Shown: piece by piece, positions 1 through 9,549 of the stretch
How positions within the stretch are numbered: the first letter of the stretch is position 1
How the letters are laid out: each line of letters begins with the position of its first letter
Assembly (NCBI GenBank): GCA_003990745.1
Contig: RBNI01001109.1
Location: forward strand, 1 to 24,316
DNA: 24,316 bases
From: Jimgerdemannia flammicorona
Taxonomy: Eukaryota > Mucoromycota > Endogonomycetes > Endogonales > Endogonaceae
Direction: 5' to 3'
Program-made: the position numbers and the translations under genes
Notes under the pieces: generated by a model
Told to the model about the DNA's origin: nothing
The model's input: the letters and a program-made list of their open reading frames with translations, nothing else
The model's database searches: none

Positions 1-356
1 TTTTGGAAACCCGTCGCGCTACACAAAGATCGCCGCGCTACACGAAGATCGCCCGCCACCCAAGAAGGAGAACCGTTAAATTGCCAGACCGTCACGCACA
101 AGGAGATCGTCGCGCTACACAGAAATTGTGCCATTTCCAGTTGACCCAAGAAGGAAGTCCATTCACACACAAATCGCCGCTACACCCAGAGAACCGTCCC
201 AAAAAGGAAACCGCTCGCACAGTATCCAGATCTTGACTATTATACCGCTAAACACCAAGAACATTTTGTTGCTTTTAACAAAGTAACTGGGGGCTCAAGC
301 CAAACTACATCAACCCCCAACCTTGTAATTTGCCTCCATTGAGCCGGCACGTTACA
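1..356. mobile_element. End of an LTR-type element (D), CpG-rich, inserted in element C
   Basis: This stretch differs sharply from everything to its right: it keeps many CpG dinucleotides, while the following 5 kb has almost none. At 356 it ends in ...GTTACA, which read on the minus strand is a TGTAACGTG start typical of an LTR terminus. At exactly that base the RNase H homology of element C breaks off (the minus-strand reading ...DHWQYY ends at 357). I infer the terminus of a younger LTR element that inserted into C; its other end and target duplication lie outside the window. The short ORF at 3-236 has the composition of the repeats it spans and resembles no known protein. The segment could instead be a non-LTR insertion or a rearrangement junction. 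Confidence 0.5.
13..205. repeat. Imperfect GCTACAC-containing repeats within D
   Basis: The heptamer GCTACAC occurs four times, usually preceded by CGC and followed by an A-rich AAGATCG-like tail. CCCAAGAAGGA occurs twice and GAACCGT twice. The copies are diverged and unevenly spaced, as in degenerate subrepeats of an LTR or satellite. The CpGs have survived, which suggests the repeat is young or has escaped the mutation process seen elsewhere. Confidence 0.5.
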
Positions 357-600
357 ATAGTATTGCCAGTGGTCTAGTATATGTATTATTGCTAGTAGTT
401 CCTTCTCATGAGTAGCTAGCTTCTGTTTAGCTGGGGCCAACTTACAGGACTCAAAAGTAATAGGGCAATGTCCTTTGCTATCATCTTATAACAGAACTGC
501 TCCAATGGTAAAATTTGATACATCAGTAGTGACTATGAATTTTAGGCTTTAATTGCATTATACAGAACTGGAACATGAGTCAGGTAGTTCTTGAGTTCTT
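357..600 (-). pseudogene. RNase H domain of element C, truncated
   Basis: Minus-strand translation gives a Ty3/gypsy RNase H: a TTDAS-like first block near 530-560 (the aspartate that binds metal), then a FESCKLAPAKQ stretch and the conserved THEKELLAIIHILDHWQYY block at about 357-415. This domain normally degrades the RNA strand of the RNA:DNA hybrid during reverse transcription. The reading stops at 357 where element D begins, so the last third of RNase H is missing. A frame break lies near 470-560. Confidence 0.75.
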
Positions 601-1510
601 GAAAGACTTGTTGACAGAAGAGGTCCCAGGTATAGAGTACATAGTGGTCTGAGTATGGGGCCTTCCTCATAAGGTTAGTTAGTGGCTCAGCAATACCAGA
701 GAAGTTTCTGATAAAGTAATAGTAGTAGCCAGCTAGACCAAGAAAGGATCAGAGTTCTGTGAGATTTAACAGAATAGGCCATTCTTAAATTACCTCTATC
801 TTGTGTAGGTCTACTTGAATTCCTTATACAGAGACAATGTGGCCAAGATATTTAACTTGTTTTTTGAAGAATTCACACTTTTTGAGCTTAGCATAAAGCT
901 TGTGTTTTCATAGAATCTCCAGGACTATTCAAATATGTTTGAGATGTTCTTCTTTAGTTGCACTAAAGATCAGGATATTGTCAGGATATACCAACAGAAA
1001 AATAAATAGTTGATTCTTAAATATCTTGTTCATTAAGGTCTGGAATATGGTGGGTGTATTGGTGAGACCAAATGCTAAAACCAAGGAATTCATAGAGTCT
1101 AAAGAGGGTCATGAATACAGTTTTGGGAATGTCTTCTGACTTAATTGAGATCTGGTGGTATCCTGATATGAGGTCCAACTTAGTGAAGTACTTGATATTC
1201 TTGAGAGTATCAAAGATTTGATCAATCAAGGGTAGCAGATAGCAGTTCTTGATAGTGAGCTTGTTGAGTATATAGTAGTCTATGTATATTTATAAAGTAC
1301 TATCCTTTTTCTTAACAAATAGGACTGGTGAGCTATAAGGAGATTTGCTTGGTTAAATGGCTTCTCATATAAGTAGTTTTTCTAGTTCCTTCTTAACTGC
1401 TTCAATTTTGAGTAGTGATATACAGTATATATATTTCTTAGGTGATATAGCTCCTAGAGTCAGTTTGATTTCATGATCAACTTCTTGTATAAACAGTAGA
1501 CCAGATAGCT
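600..1510 (-). pseudogene. Reverse transcriptase domain of element C
   Basis: Minus-strand frames give the successive RT blocks: a fingers segment (SPYSSPVLFVKKKD, about 1300-1345), IYIDYYILNKLTIKN, then KNIKYFTKLDLISGYHQI (about 1150-1210) and the downstream PKTVFMT block. The catalytic YxDD box is changed to YPDN at 977-988, so the second metal-binding aspartate is lost. The thumb and connection (KKCEFFKKQVKYLGHIVS, about 820-885) lie further left. The match to Ty3/gypsy RT is clear, but stops and frameshifts break it repeatedly. Confidence 0.85.
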
Positions 1511-1739
1511 TATCTGAGAAGACATCCTTGAATTCTTCTAGTAGTAACTTGATACTTTTATTGACTAATAGTCTCTTGTCTTATTTTTTGAGATAGACTA
1601 TTACAATAAAGACATACATTGTCTTTTTGAGTACTCTCTTATACTGTATGGCCAACAGTATTACAATCTGGATCTTGCTCATGGTCTTGTCTGTCTTGAT
1701 AGTGATATTGATTCTATCTTGAAGTAAGGTGACTTTATT

Positions 1740-2060
1740 CTTATATCAATTTGATGTCAGGATTATATTTTATAAGCCACAGTTTTCCTAGAATTAGGTC
1801 ATGATCTCTTAGTGGTACAATCTCAAAGTCTACTTATTCCCAATATTTCTGGATCTTGATGGATAGTTTGGTGGCAATTGACTCAATAGGGTACAGTGTA
1901 CCATCTGCAATAACTATATATTATTCTTGAGTATAGGCTTAGTGAGGATCTTGAGGCTTTTGATAAGGTTCTGATTAATGAAGTTTCCTGTAGCTCTACT
2001 GTCTATAAGTACTTGAACTTCTTTTTCTTTAACTAGGCCTTTGAAAATGAACATAGCTTG
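1740..2060 (-). pseudogene. Retropepsin-like protease domain of element C
   Basis: A minus-strand reading just downstream of the dUTPase, in the same frame, contains VQVLIDSRATGNFI. This matches the retropepsin active-site block (hydrophobic pair, then D-S/T-G-A-T-G) with the glycine of DSG replaced by arginine; the motif lies at 1986-2003. It would have cut the Gag-Pol polyprotein. It is followed by a spacer of low similarity before RT starts near 1500. The position after the dUTPase, rather than before it, differs from elements A and B. Confidence 0.7.
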
Positions 2061-2086
2061 AGCTTGACTTTCAGTAAGACTTGCTG

Positions 2087-2470
2087 CTTAATTGGTGCTA
2101 CCAAAATCTTTTTGGTCTTATTCAGTTTCAGAGAGTTCTTGAACTTTTGTAATCTTGAGTTGACTAGCTTTTTCTAGGATCATTTGTGCAACTCAGTCTC
2201 TTTCCTTGACTGTATAATATTGATCCTTCTGGTTGATAAGCAGAACTTGAACTTATCCTCAAAAGTCTGGATCAATAATACCAGCATCTACATCTAAATG
2301 ATATTTGACACTGAGTTCTGATTATTGTACAATTCTGATATAATGTCCTTCAGGATATTGGACTGCAATTCTAGTAGGCACTAGAGTTTGGTCCTTGGCT
2401 AAAATGGTGACTTGTTTGACAGAGTGTAGGTCAAGACCAATGGCTCCTTCTATTTGATATTGAGGGGCCT
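2087..2470 (-). pseudogene. dUTPase domain in the element C polyprotein
   Basis: One minus-strand frame, with stops but without a frameshift, carries all five motifs of trimeric dUTPases in order. They are GAIGLDL (2427-2447, motif 1), an RIVQ-SEL block matching the usual RSGL motif 2, AGIIDPDF-G (motif 3), VAQMILE (motif 4) and DFGST (motif 5, close to 2100). dUTPase hydrolyses dUTP to dUMP and keeps uracil out of newly made DNA. The domain directly follows the zinc-knuckle region and directly precedes the protease. Several stops fall at places where Arg, Gln or Glu codons are expected. The five motifs in order make the identification firm despite the decay. Confidence 0.85.
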
Positions 2471-3416
2471 GAGCCTTTGGATGAAGCTTCTTGATCTTGA
2501 GCTTGGGTTGACTAGTAGTAGGGTTGACAGGTATGTCTTTAGACAATACAGTGACTGGTCTAAAAGGTTTACTAGTCTTCTTAGGATATTTGGTTACAAT
2601 ATGTCCTATTTGGTGATAGAAGAAACAGGCTCCAGATTTCTTCAGCCAGTCCTTTTCTTCAGGAGTAAGCTTGGTGTTCTTTTTGTTCATAGTGTCTAAA
2701 TCTATTGGTGCTGGGTCAACTATCCTTAGTTGGTTCCTGTGGTAGTTCTTGAAGTAATTCTTCTTGTGATATTCTGGTTTGAAGTAGTTGCTAAAGATGA
2801 TGACATCAAACCTATCAGTAATTCTCATAGCTTCATCAAGGCTTTGTGACTCTTTTAGCTCAACTTTAACTTATGTATTTGTCTTCAGACCTTGGACATA
2901 GCAGTCTATCTTTTCATCCTCAGCTATTACTGATAGTTTAAGTAGAATTAACAGAAATTGTGTATTATAGCTTTGTACAGACTTAAGTTGCTTGATGTTT
3001 ACTAGCTTATCTCTGGCTAGCCAGACTTGAACTGCCTATAAAGAGCTCTCTTGAAAGCTTCTCAATCTTTGATTCATACATGTGAATGTATAGATATAGT
3101 TGTAATTATGCTATCAAATAGCTACATTTCCTCAGAGAAGTATAATAGTAAATTGAACTTGTATGTCTTCTTCCATTCTTATAAACTTGAAGTATTGGTC
3201 TAATTAGAAGGTCTATGTATCTGTAGATAATCCTCCTTAGTGACTATCAAAGGTATCTGGCTTAAGTGGCTTAAAACTAACTAGTGCTATGGCAGAATAT
3301 AATATACTCATAGTTCTTGTTTTCTGCTATTCTAGTTGTACTTGAATGACTTATAGTTCTTCTACTTCTCCTATAGGAGAGAGGTCTGACTAATAGGCTG
3401 ACTCTTTATGACTCAT
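2470..3416 (-). pseudogene. Gag with decayed CCHC knuckle, element C
   Basis: From about 3416 the minus strand reads a Met-initiated segment with a glutamine/glutamate-rich helix, then a classical retrotransposon gag core: KPLKPDTFDSH near 3250-3280, LDQYFKF, VQFTIILL, RDKLVNIKQLKSVQSYNTQF (about 2955-3030) and DEAMRITDRFDVIIFSNYFK. A zinc knuckle follows at 2588-2632, in which CxxCxxxxHxxxxC has become CFFYHQIGHIVTKY: the second and last cysteines are Tyr. Gag forms the particle and packages RNA. A frameshift lies near 3310, and stops mostly occupy Gln and Trp positions. The next domain in the same frame is the dUTPase. Confidence 0.8.
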
Positions 3417-4110
3417 TTCAGGTTTATATGACTAGTTGTGACTGGTTTCCAAATTTGTATAAGGTTTCTTAATAAGGCAAGGTATAATGACACCATTGCT
3501 ATCAAGTATAACAGTTCTAGTTTCTTTAAGAAGAAGCCACTAAATCTGGAAGTTCTAGTTGGTCTAAAGTAGCTCAAAGAGATACTTAAAGGTTCAAGTA
3601 TTCTTGAAGGATTTCTGGGAGAAAATATTCTGAGCTTTATTCAGATAGAGAATAAGGATATTTATACATAATCTGAAAGAAAAATCTAGAAGGATCTTGA
3701 AAAGAAAGAGAGATGCCAAGAAATAGATTCTTAGCAAAGCTGACTAATATAATTCTACAATATTCCAAAAGGTTTTATAACTAGCTAAGACAAGATTCTT
3801 AGTACTAAGGAAAGATAAAAATGTTCTAGTGGTATCTAGGTACTAAAAGGAGATTTCCAAACAAGTAGAAGATAGTGAAATATAGTAGAATATTCAAGAA
3901 ATGATAAGAAAAAACTAACTAAAAGACATGAAAATATACTAAGACTAAATATGACTATAAAATTATTACAATATAATATATCATATCTTTAATATACTGA
4001 AAAATATACTTAATTACATATCATCCAATATATGTTATTATAGCAGAATGAGTATTGTGCTACTTTATTGATTATATACAATATGTTAGACTTTATCTTA
4101 AGTATAAGAT
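3417..4110 (-). other. AT-rich non-coding stretch, probable leader and 5' LTR of element C
   Basis: No coding homology is visible here. On the minus strand the segment lies immediately 5' of gag. A TGGTGTCATTATACC string near 3481-3496, preceded by ...GATAGCA, could be a primer-binding site next to an LTR end. I could not identify a partner LTR, because the other end of C is outside the window, or a TATA box with confidence. The LTR assignment is therefore an inference from position. Confidence 0.3.
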
Positions 4111-4129
4111 ATGAGAGATCTTATTGCTT

Positions 4130-4980
4130 ACTAATAGATATACTCTGATACTCCTTTCTCTACTATCTTACTGATTATAAGGTTTGGTAGACAATCTTCT
4201 AAGTCTCCTTTCTCTATTTTTATCTCCTCTACCTTGAGTTGATTTGCTGTATCTATAAGGGCATAGTTAGAGAGAGCTAATGGTAGTAAGTTGTCCCTTT
4301 ATTGATATCAGATCAGTGTCTTCTCTACTTTTTTAAAGTTTCTGATATCTTCAGCTATATCTAGAGTATACTTATTTTGGTATAGTACTTTTTTTCTTTT
4401 GCTATCATCAATAAGATATTATCTAGTATATCATAGGCTATATATAGAGTTGGCTAACCTTGGGTATCAAGTGTCAGTATAGGTTACCTACAGGTCTCTG
4501 GTATCTGTAGTGGGGCCCTCTGAGCTTTGATAAGCTTTTTAGTGAGTATAATTCTAGTATAAGTAACTGCTTTTCAAGTGGAGTTAGGATGGAAAGAGAG
4601 ATGGCTATCATAGATAAGAAAAAGGTCAATTATAGTAGACCAGTAGAGTGTCAGACTGGGAGTGGTCATCAGGGCTGGGGTGGGTACTACATCAGTAGAT
4701 CTTCTAATTAGTACAGAGTGGTTAAGTAGTAGATATCACTCTTAGCTACTTTTGACAATTCATAAGATTGGGTCCTAGTCATTGAGAGTAGTCAGAAAGC
4801 CTGAGACTATCTAGATCAAGCATCTTGACTACACTCAACTTGAACTAAAAGCTGATATAGCAATATGATTAAGGTCTATAGACTTGAGTAATAGAGTATT
4901 GGAGATCTCCTCTTGCCTTATATATAAGTTCTCTATTTATCTCATTGGGAAAAACTAGGTCTTATCCACCATTCTATACT
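4130..4980 (-). other. Unassigned degenerate coding-like stretch
   Basis: Minus-strand translation gives peptides of coding-like composition, for example LSNYALIDTANQLKVEEIKI at about 4200-4270, broken by stops and frame changes. I do not recognise a family. Its place, downstream of the copia RNase H segment on the same strand, suggests the 3' end or 3' LTR region of the copia relic. It could also be a fragment of another element. Confidence 0.25.
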
Positions 4981-4984
4981 TTGA

Positions 4985-5332
4985 GAGAAATTTTTTCTTT
5001 ACCTATTACTCTTCTTGGAGTAGTGAGAGCTATGTAAATCAGCTCGAGCATAGTTTTGTATATATATTGGGATTTCAGGTATATATCTAAAGTATTGTTT
5101 GTTACTCTTTGGTAATAGAAATAGTATAGTGTACAAAATAAGATATGGGTAATTTTGCCCTACTGTGCCTGATATAGTTGAGCTGCTGAACAATAGCTAG
5201 TCTAAGTTTAATAAGAGTATAGTGCTCAGGGGTGGTGGGAGAGGGTTTTGGTTTATATAGTCTAGGTTCTCTTTCAATAAAATCTGCAGGACTTCAGATC
5301 TGTTAAACAAAAAAAAAATAAAAAAAAATAGA
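4985..5332 (-). pseudogene. Ty1/copia pol relic: RT C-terminus and RNase H
   Basis: The minus strand near 5110-5260 reads PEHYTLIKL...QQLNYIRHSRAKLPISYFVHY, which fits the copia block normally written as G-x-L-x-Y-x-x-x-TRPDI-x-x-x-V. A second frame at about 5000-5050 gives YARADLHSSHYSKKSNR, matching the copia RNase H block YSDADW..x..RKSTSG. The order and spacing are right for Ty1/copia pol. The relic is very old and has several frameshifts. It continues upstream across the MITE at 5335-5865. Confidence 0.65.
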
Positions 5333-5867
5333 TAGTGCTCTGAATAAGATGATCTGGATCAGATTCAAATCTTATTCAGATCAACTCAAATGAGATTCAA
5401 ATCAATTTAAATCAACTATTATTTTGATTTTCAAATTAAACAATTAAATATTTATATCAATAACTTGATGAATAATTATTTAATTTTGATGATCTTAGTG
5501 TTATTTAAAAGTCCTTAATAAGGCCTTTCTAATGATATCAAGAATATTGAAATTAGATCATACATTGCTGAGTTATCAAGGAAAACATCTGACTTGCCAA
5601 TTTTGGAAATTTCTTCAAAAGAATGTTTTCCTTAATAGCTTGGGGATGCATAATCCAATTTTAATATTCTTGATATCATTAGAAAGGCCTTATTAAGGGC
5701 TTTTAAATGACACCAAGATCATTAAAATTAGATGATTATTCATTAAGTTATTGATATAAACATTTAATTGTCTAATTTGGAAATCAAAACAAAGGTTGAT
5801 TTGAATCAATCTGGATGGGATTCAATCCAAATCCAATCTAGATTAAATTGACTCATTCAAAGCACTA
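5333..5867. mobile_element. Foldback MITE with TA target duplication
   Basis: This is a 531-bp inverted-repeat element occupying 5335-5865, flanked by TA on both sides (5333-5334 and 5866-5867). The termini are GTGCTCTGAAT and ATTCAAAGCAC, complementary except for one transition. Each arm is about 260 bp, and the arms pair over nearly their full length, for example AATAAGGCCTTTCTAATGAT at 5519-5538 with its complement near 5670. There is no ORF. TA duplication and short conserved tips point to mobilisation by a Tc1/mariner-pogo type transposase. It sits within the copia pol relic. Its inner arm sequence is homologous to the foldback core at 14162-15287. Confidence 0.8.
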
Positions 5868-6225
5868 CTAATAGAGAATATTATTAGTTCTGAGTATAGT
5901 TTTGGATATAGTATCACTGAACTTCTTTAGCCTTATAGATATCTCTATAGAGATTCCAACTAATTTATATTCACTTATGCTAAATTATTTGAGTATAGTC
6001 TGAATATAGATTCCTTAGCTTAGGTATATAGTCTATGCATTTCTGTTATATATGATAGATATTTCTAGAAGATAGAATATATCACTCATATCCATTATTT
6101 TGAATTTCTAGTATAGTATTATCTTTATATATATTATTAATCTCACTTGCTATTTTGATCAGAATAATATCATCTACCCAAATTCCTAGGTATATTATTT
6201 CTGAGGATATATGATGAGTATATAT
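5868..6225 (-). pseudogene. Ty1/copia RT relic, palm segment with VDD box
   Basis: The minus strand at about 6120-6200 reads IYLGIWVDDIILIKIASEI, which is the copia YVDD catalytic block and its flanks, followed by a stretch resembling the copia I-x-L-S-Q-x-x-Y-I-x-x-I segment. It is the continuation of the copia RT fragment at 13707-14161 and is cut from it by element A at 6226. The MITE cuts it again on the other side. Stops are frequent. Confidence 0.75.
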
Positions 6226-6430
6226 TGTTACGTAGTGGTCGCTGAGTCCTTCAAATATATCAGATTCTCTTCAAGATATATCTCTTAGACTAACTCAAGT
6301 TTGTTATAAGTAAGTTCTTATTGGAGTACCTTCTCAAGATCTCATAGTCCTTAAACTTCTTATCTTTAACTGTCTTGTTATCTCTTAGATCACTTGCAAG
6401 AGATTGTATGTAAGTGAAACCAGAACTGAC

Positions 6431-6463
6431 TTTATTTCAGAGGAAATAAGAGAGGTATTTATA
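6431..6463 (-). promoter_or_regulatory. TATA box and AATAAA of the A 3' LTR
   Basis: On the minus strand TATAAATA (6456-6463) is followed 20 bases later by AATAAA (6431-6436). The same pair with the same spacing occurs in all four LTRs, which fits the U3/R boundary of an LTR promoter. The start site is inferred, not seen. Confidence 0.65.
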
Positions 6464-6570
6464 CAAAATATAATTCAATGGTTGCTAAGATATAAAGCTA
6501 AATATAAATTCTAATAACTAAAACTACTAAGTTCCAGGGTTGGTACTGATGGTTGTACAGGTTCAGGATA

Positions 6571-6696
6571 CTGGTATAATTCAGTGTCACATCAGAATAC
6601 CAGTGCTGGTATTATTTAGTGTTATATCAAAATACCAATACTGGAACAATTCTGTATCATCTCAGAATACTAGTGCTGGCATAATTCAGTGTAACA
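6571..6696 (-). repeat. 35-bp tandem repeat in U3, about 3.6 copies
   Basis: Three full 35-bp units beginning CTGG, plus a partial fourth, lie between the U3 ORF stop and the TATA box. The units differ mostly by transitions. Their position just upstream of the promoter is typical of enhancer repeats in LTRs. The element B LTRs have fewer units. Confidence 0.8.
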
Positions 6697-6702
6697 AGGA
6701 AC

Positions 6703-7651
6703 TTAGAGCAGAATGTTCAAGACCATGGGGGCTTCATCCTTGTCATCAGAGGTCAGGATATCTTCAAAAGAGATGAGGTCTGCAAACATTTTGTTAAGAT
6801 TGCATAGATCACATAGGATGATGTCATCACTGATAATGTCATCACATTCAGTGGCGGCAGGAACAAGGAGATCTGGAGCTCTCCAGTCTATGAGGTTCTC
6901 TTCCACAAAATAGGGGACAAATATGGGGTCTTGGGGAGGTCTAACCTAGATGCTTGGGCCTTGGAATACTGAGATCAATCCTTGTAAGAATTGGTCTGGG
7001 TTGTCCTGAAGGATGGGATACCAGAAGTCTTCTACTTCATCACTATTGAGGGTGATAGTGGACTGGGCTTCTGTAGTCACCCTGGCTTCTAGTGCATTGA
7101 TATAGCAGGATGACAGGTCTCTGAAATCTGAGACTCTAACATACTCCAAGTTGGGAATCAACCATAGTATATACCTGAAGATCTGATGGATCTTCTTAGC
7201 TATCCTCATTTCGTGTATATCCATGGGAGTGGCATCTTGTAGCTCTTGAGTACTGGCCTGGGGGAACTCCTGGTAGAGGAGGTTTCCTATTTCATACTTC
7301 TGTCACATTTGGAGGCATTTAGTAGCAATGGTGATCTTTTTCCATTTCATAGTGGTAGAGAATATAGTGATAAGGGTCACTAGTACCCAAATTGACACTA
7401 GGAGTCCTTCTTGAGCAGGTCCTTATGGCTCTTCTGATGTCTTGGAACATCCTTTCTTCAACTGAGGTGCCTTGGTGGTTCCTTGATCTTGAGGTTTGGT
7501 GGGCAGCAGGCATTTTGTTTATAGTGAGTCTTTGAGCTATTTTGGGATTGGTGGGTCTTATTGGTTACTGCTACTGCAGTTTCTTGATCCTTCTTTTATA
7601 TTCCTCAAGATGCTTATACTGTGGTCACAATGACTCATAGTTGGTCATCAT
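6703..7651 (-). pseudogene. LTR-encoded ORF, element A 3' LTR copy
   Basis: This is a homologue of the U3 ORF described at 12652-13602. Here the C-terminal two thirds is nearly open: MDIHEMRIAKKIHQI... from 7224 to a stop at 6946, then the frame continues to NILL-stop at 6703. A net 2-base change near 7335 (the reading turns to EKDHHCY) puts the N-terminal third, from the ATG at 7651, out of frame. The N-terminus reads YKHLEEYKRRIKKLQ, a likely coiled coil. The C-terminus is acidic (DDIISDDII, FEDILTSDDKDEA). No family is recognised. Confidence 0.6.
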
Positions 7652-7733
7652 TGCTCATCTTGTATGCCATATGATCTTCTTGTGCTCCGATCTGGTGGCT
7701 TGCAAGGAAAGACTGTCTCCTGTACTGATGTCA

Positions 7734-8549
7734 TCATTCTGGGGTCACCATTACATCTTTCTTCTGAATAAGGATCTTCTTGAGCATCCTTATTCATTGG
7801 TCCAGTCCTGAAAAATTTGCTGATCCCATAACCTCTGGCAAGGGGTTGAAAAGTGGTATTTATGGGCTAGCATCTTCCCTTTGTATTTTAGTATGATGGT
7901 GAAGGGTCGCTCCCTTCATATAGAGCAAGGGCCTGATTCTGATCTTAACCAATCAGTTGACAGTTTGAACTCCTCTGACTTCGAAAGTCTCATAGATGAG
8001 TACATAGTTGTCAGTGCCATATCCCTTAGAGAATGGTCTAGACAGATAGTCTGCCAGTCATAGGACATACTGTTATGATTCACAGACTAGAACCTTGCAG
8101 GTAGTCATCACATTTTGCTTCTCTTATATAGGTTCATAGTACTTCTTGAGTCTGTTCCTGTGTACTATAGTAGGCAGTATAGTCCCTGAGATTTTTCTAA
8201 GCCAAAAGGTAGTTCTCTTAATATCTTGCACATAGAAGGGTTCTTTCCATTTGGGCTCCAGTTTTCACGACCATGAGGCTTCTACCATATTTTGATACAG
8301 TAGAACCTTTTCTCCAATTCGGATGGGTTCTAGGGTCTTGTGATTCTTTTTCACATTCTTTCTTATCAGCGCCTGTGACTTGGTGATGTAATCTTCAGCT
8401 TTCTTTCTAATTTGGTGTAGTCTCTGGATTTCTGCATCAACCCATCTCCAAGTTAGATCTAGATTTGTGGCTGAGGTTCCATCAGAATCTTCTTCTCTGA
8501 AGAGCAGCTCCCTTGGGATGAAGTGTGTGCTCTGTGACCATATGTCTCA
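7734..8549 (-). pseudogene. Integrase C-terminal remnant of element A
   Basis: This is the part of pol left of the deletion junction. It begins with the segment after the catalytic glutamate, continues through the GPF-like module (PFYVQDI, then RKISGTILPTIVHRNRLKKY, about 8150-8270) and ends about 115 residues later at a stop at 7734-7736, 22 bases inside the 3' LTR. The catalytic core and HHCC domain are gone. The extra tail after the GPF module is shared with B. I see no chromodomain in it. Confidence 0.75.
7756..7765 (-). other. Polypurine tract of element A
   Basis: AGAAGAAAGA on the minus strand directly abuts the 3' LTR start (TGTAATGG). It corresponds to AGGAGGAAGA at 22601-22610 in element B and fits the plus-strand primer site expected at this position. 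Confidence 0.7.
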
Positions 8550-8553
8550 TAGA
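8549..8553. other. Deletion junction in element A (1283 bp missing)
   Basis: RT thumb sequence (NIAVPIY) passes directly into integrase sequence. The equivalent positions in element B are 20543-20545 and 21826-21828, which share CTA. Only one CTA remains in A, at 8550-8552. The distance between them in B is 1283 bp, identical to the difference in internal length between the elements (5702 versus 4419). The join is out of frame with integrase. Confidence 0.93.
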
Positions 8554-8559
8554 TAGGTA

Positions 8560-9345
8560 CTGCAATATTGAAGTATCCTTTGATGAACCTTCTGTAGTAG
8601 CTGGCCAGTCTAAGGAAGGCATGGACTTCTGTAGTTGTTCTGGGTCTCAGGTAGGCTGCAATAGCCTCAATCTTTATGGAGTCTGTATGGATTCTGGTCT
8701 GGTTGATGAGGTGTCCTAGATAGGCGATTTCTTGAGCTGTAAACTTGCATTTCTTGGGCTTAATGTAGAGGCCATGCTCCTTGAGCTTCCTGAGGGCTAG
8801 CTGTATGTGATTGACATGTTCCCATACAGTGTTACTGAAGATGATCATATCATCAACATAGACAAAGAGCCATTTTCCAATCTCATTACTGAAGACTCTA
8901 TTCATCATTTACTGGAAACTTGCTGGAGCATTGCACATTCCAAATGGCATTCACAGGTAGATATAGGTGGCATCAGGTGTGATGAAAGCTGATTTCTCAC
9001 TGGTATCTTGAGTGAGACCAATTTGATGAAAGCCTAAGAACAGATCCAAGATAGTATAGTATTTGGCTTCGCTTCTAAGGGTGGTAAGGATTTCTTGAAT
9101 ATTTGGTAAGAGCTGCCTATCCTTCTTGGTAATTGCATTGAGCTTCCTATAGTCAATGCAGAGTCTTGGTGCAAACTCTCCAGGCTTACTTCCTTTCTTC
9201 AGGATAAGGACAATGAGTGAGGCTCAGGGGCTGATAACTTGCTTGATGATTCTGGCTTCTTCCATTTCCTTGAGTTCTGCTTGCAGCCACTCTCTGTAGG
9301 CAGGTGGTATAGATCTGGCTTTCTGATAGATAGGCTTGGTATCAC
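8560..9345 (-). pseudogene. Reverse transcriptase domain of element A
   Basis: The minus-strand reading gives EFAPRLCIDYRKLNAITKKD, then YYTILDLFLGFHQIGLTQD, MPFGMCNAPASFQ, and an intact catalytic YVDDMIIFS at about 8834-8860, then the thumb (KKCKFTAQEIAYLGHLINQ). The segment from 8908 to the deletion junction is open. Upstream, stops sit in the YIYL-stop-MPFG and SFQ-stop-MMNRVF positions, the same codons as in B. Gypsy RT copies element RNA into DNA. RNase H, which should follow, is deleted. Confidence 0.9.
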
Positions 9346-9549
9346 CAGTGTCAACTTCATAGTAGTATACTTGGATTCTTGATTGTAGATATCCCTAAAG
9401 TCTGTAGTAAGTACTCCTTTGTTCTGGTGCAGGATCTTGAGAAGTTATTCCTCCAGGGGAAAGTTTTCTCCAATAGTATATGTGTGCTTGTTCTGGTCCT
9501 TGTCTTTCTTGTGCTCAGGTTCAGTAATTTTGGTGGCAGCATAGGCTCC

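Larger units (their letters stand above)
357..3530 (-). mobile_element. Degenerate Ty3/gypsy element C (gag-dUTPase-PR-RT-RH)
   Basis: On the minus strand, running from high to low coordinates, the order is a retrotransposon gag domain, a decayed zinc knuckle, a dUTPase, an aspartic protease, a reverse transcriptase and RNase H. The RT sequence is clearly Ty3/gypsy in type (KLDLISGYHQI block). Integrase and the left LTR are not in the window because element D interrupts RNase H at 357. Many in-frame stops and several frameshifts show it is dead. CpG is almost absent and TpA abundant, so it has suffered heavy C-to-T decay. The right boundary is uncertain: the leader before gag runs to roughly 3530 and the 5' LTR may extend to about 4100. 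Confidence 0.8.
6226..7755 (-). repeat. 3' LTR of element A
   Basis: A 1530-bp LTR, beginning TGTAATGG and ending ...GTAACA when read on the minus strand. It contains, in order, a U3 ORF (7651 to 6703), a 35-bp tandem repeat (6571-6696), a TATA box (6456-6463) and a poly(A) signal (6431-6436). Over the 270 bases at the low-coordinate end I count about 17 differences from its partner at 12175-13706, only one of them a transversion. The gag-pol reading frame ends inside it, at 7734. Confidence 0.93.

Noticed and set aside
3..236. A 77-codon ORF in the CpG-rich start of the window as a host gene
   Set aside because: It is built from the local GCTACAC repeats and has no recognisable domain.
6571..6696. 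Regular 35-bp repeats that might suggest a CRISPR array
   Set aside because: Units are contiguous without unique spacers, lie in LTR U3 regions and recur in all four LTRs.
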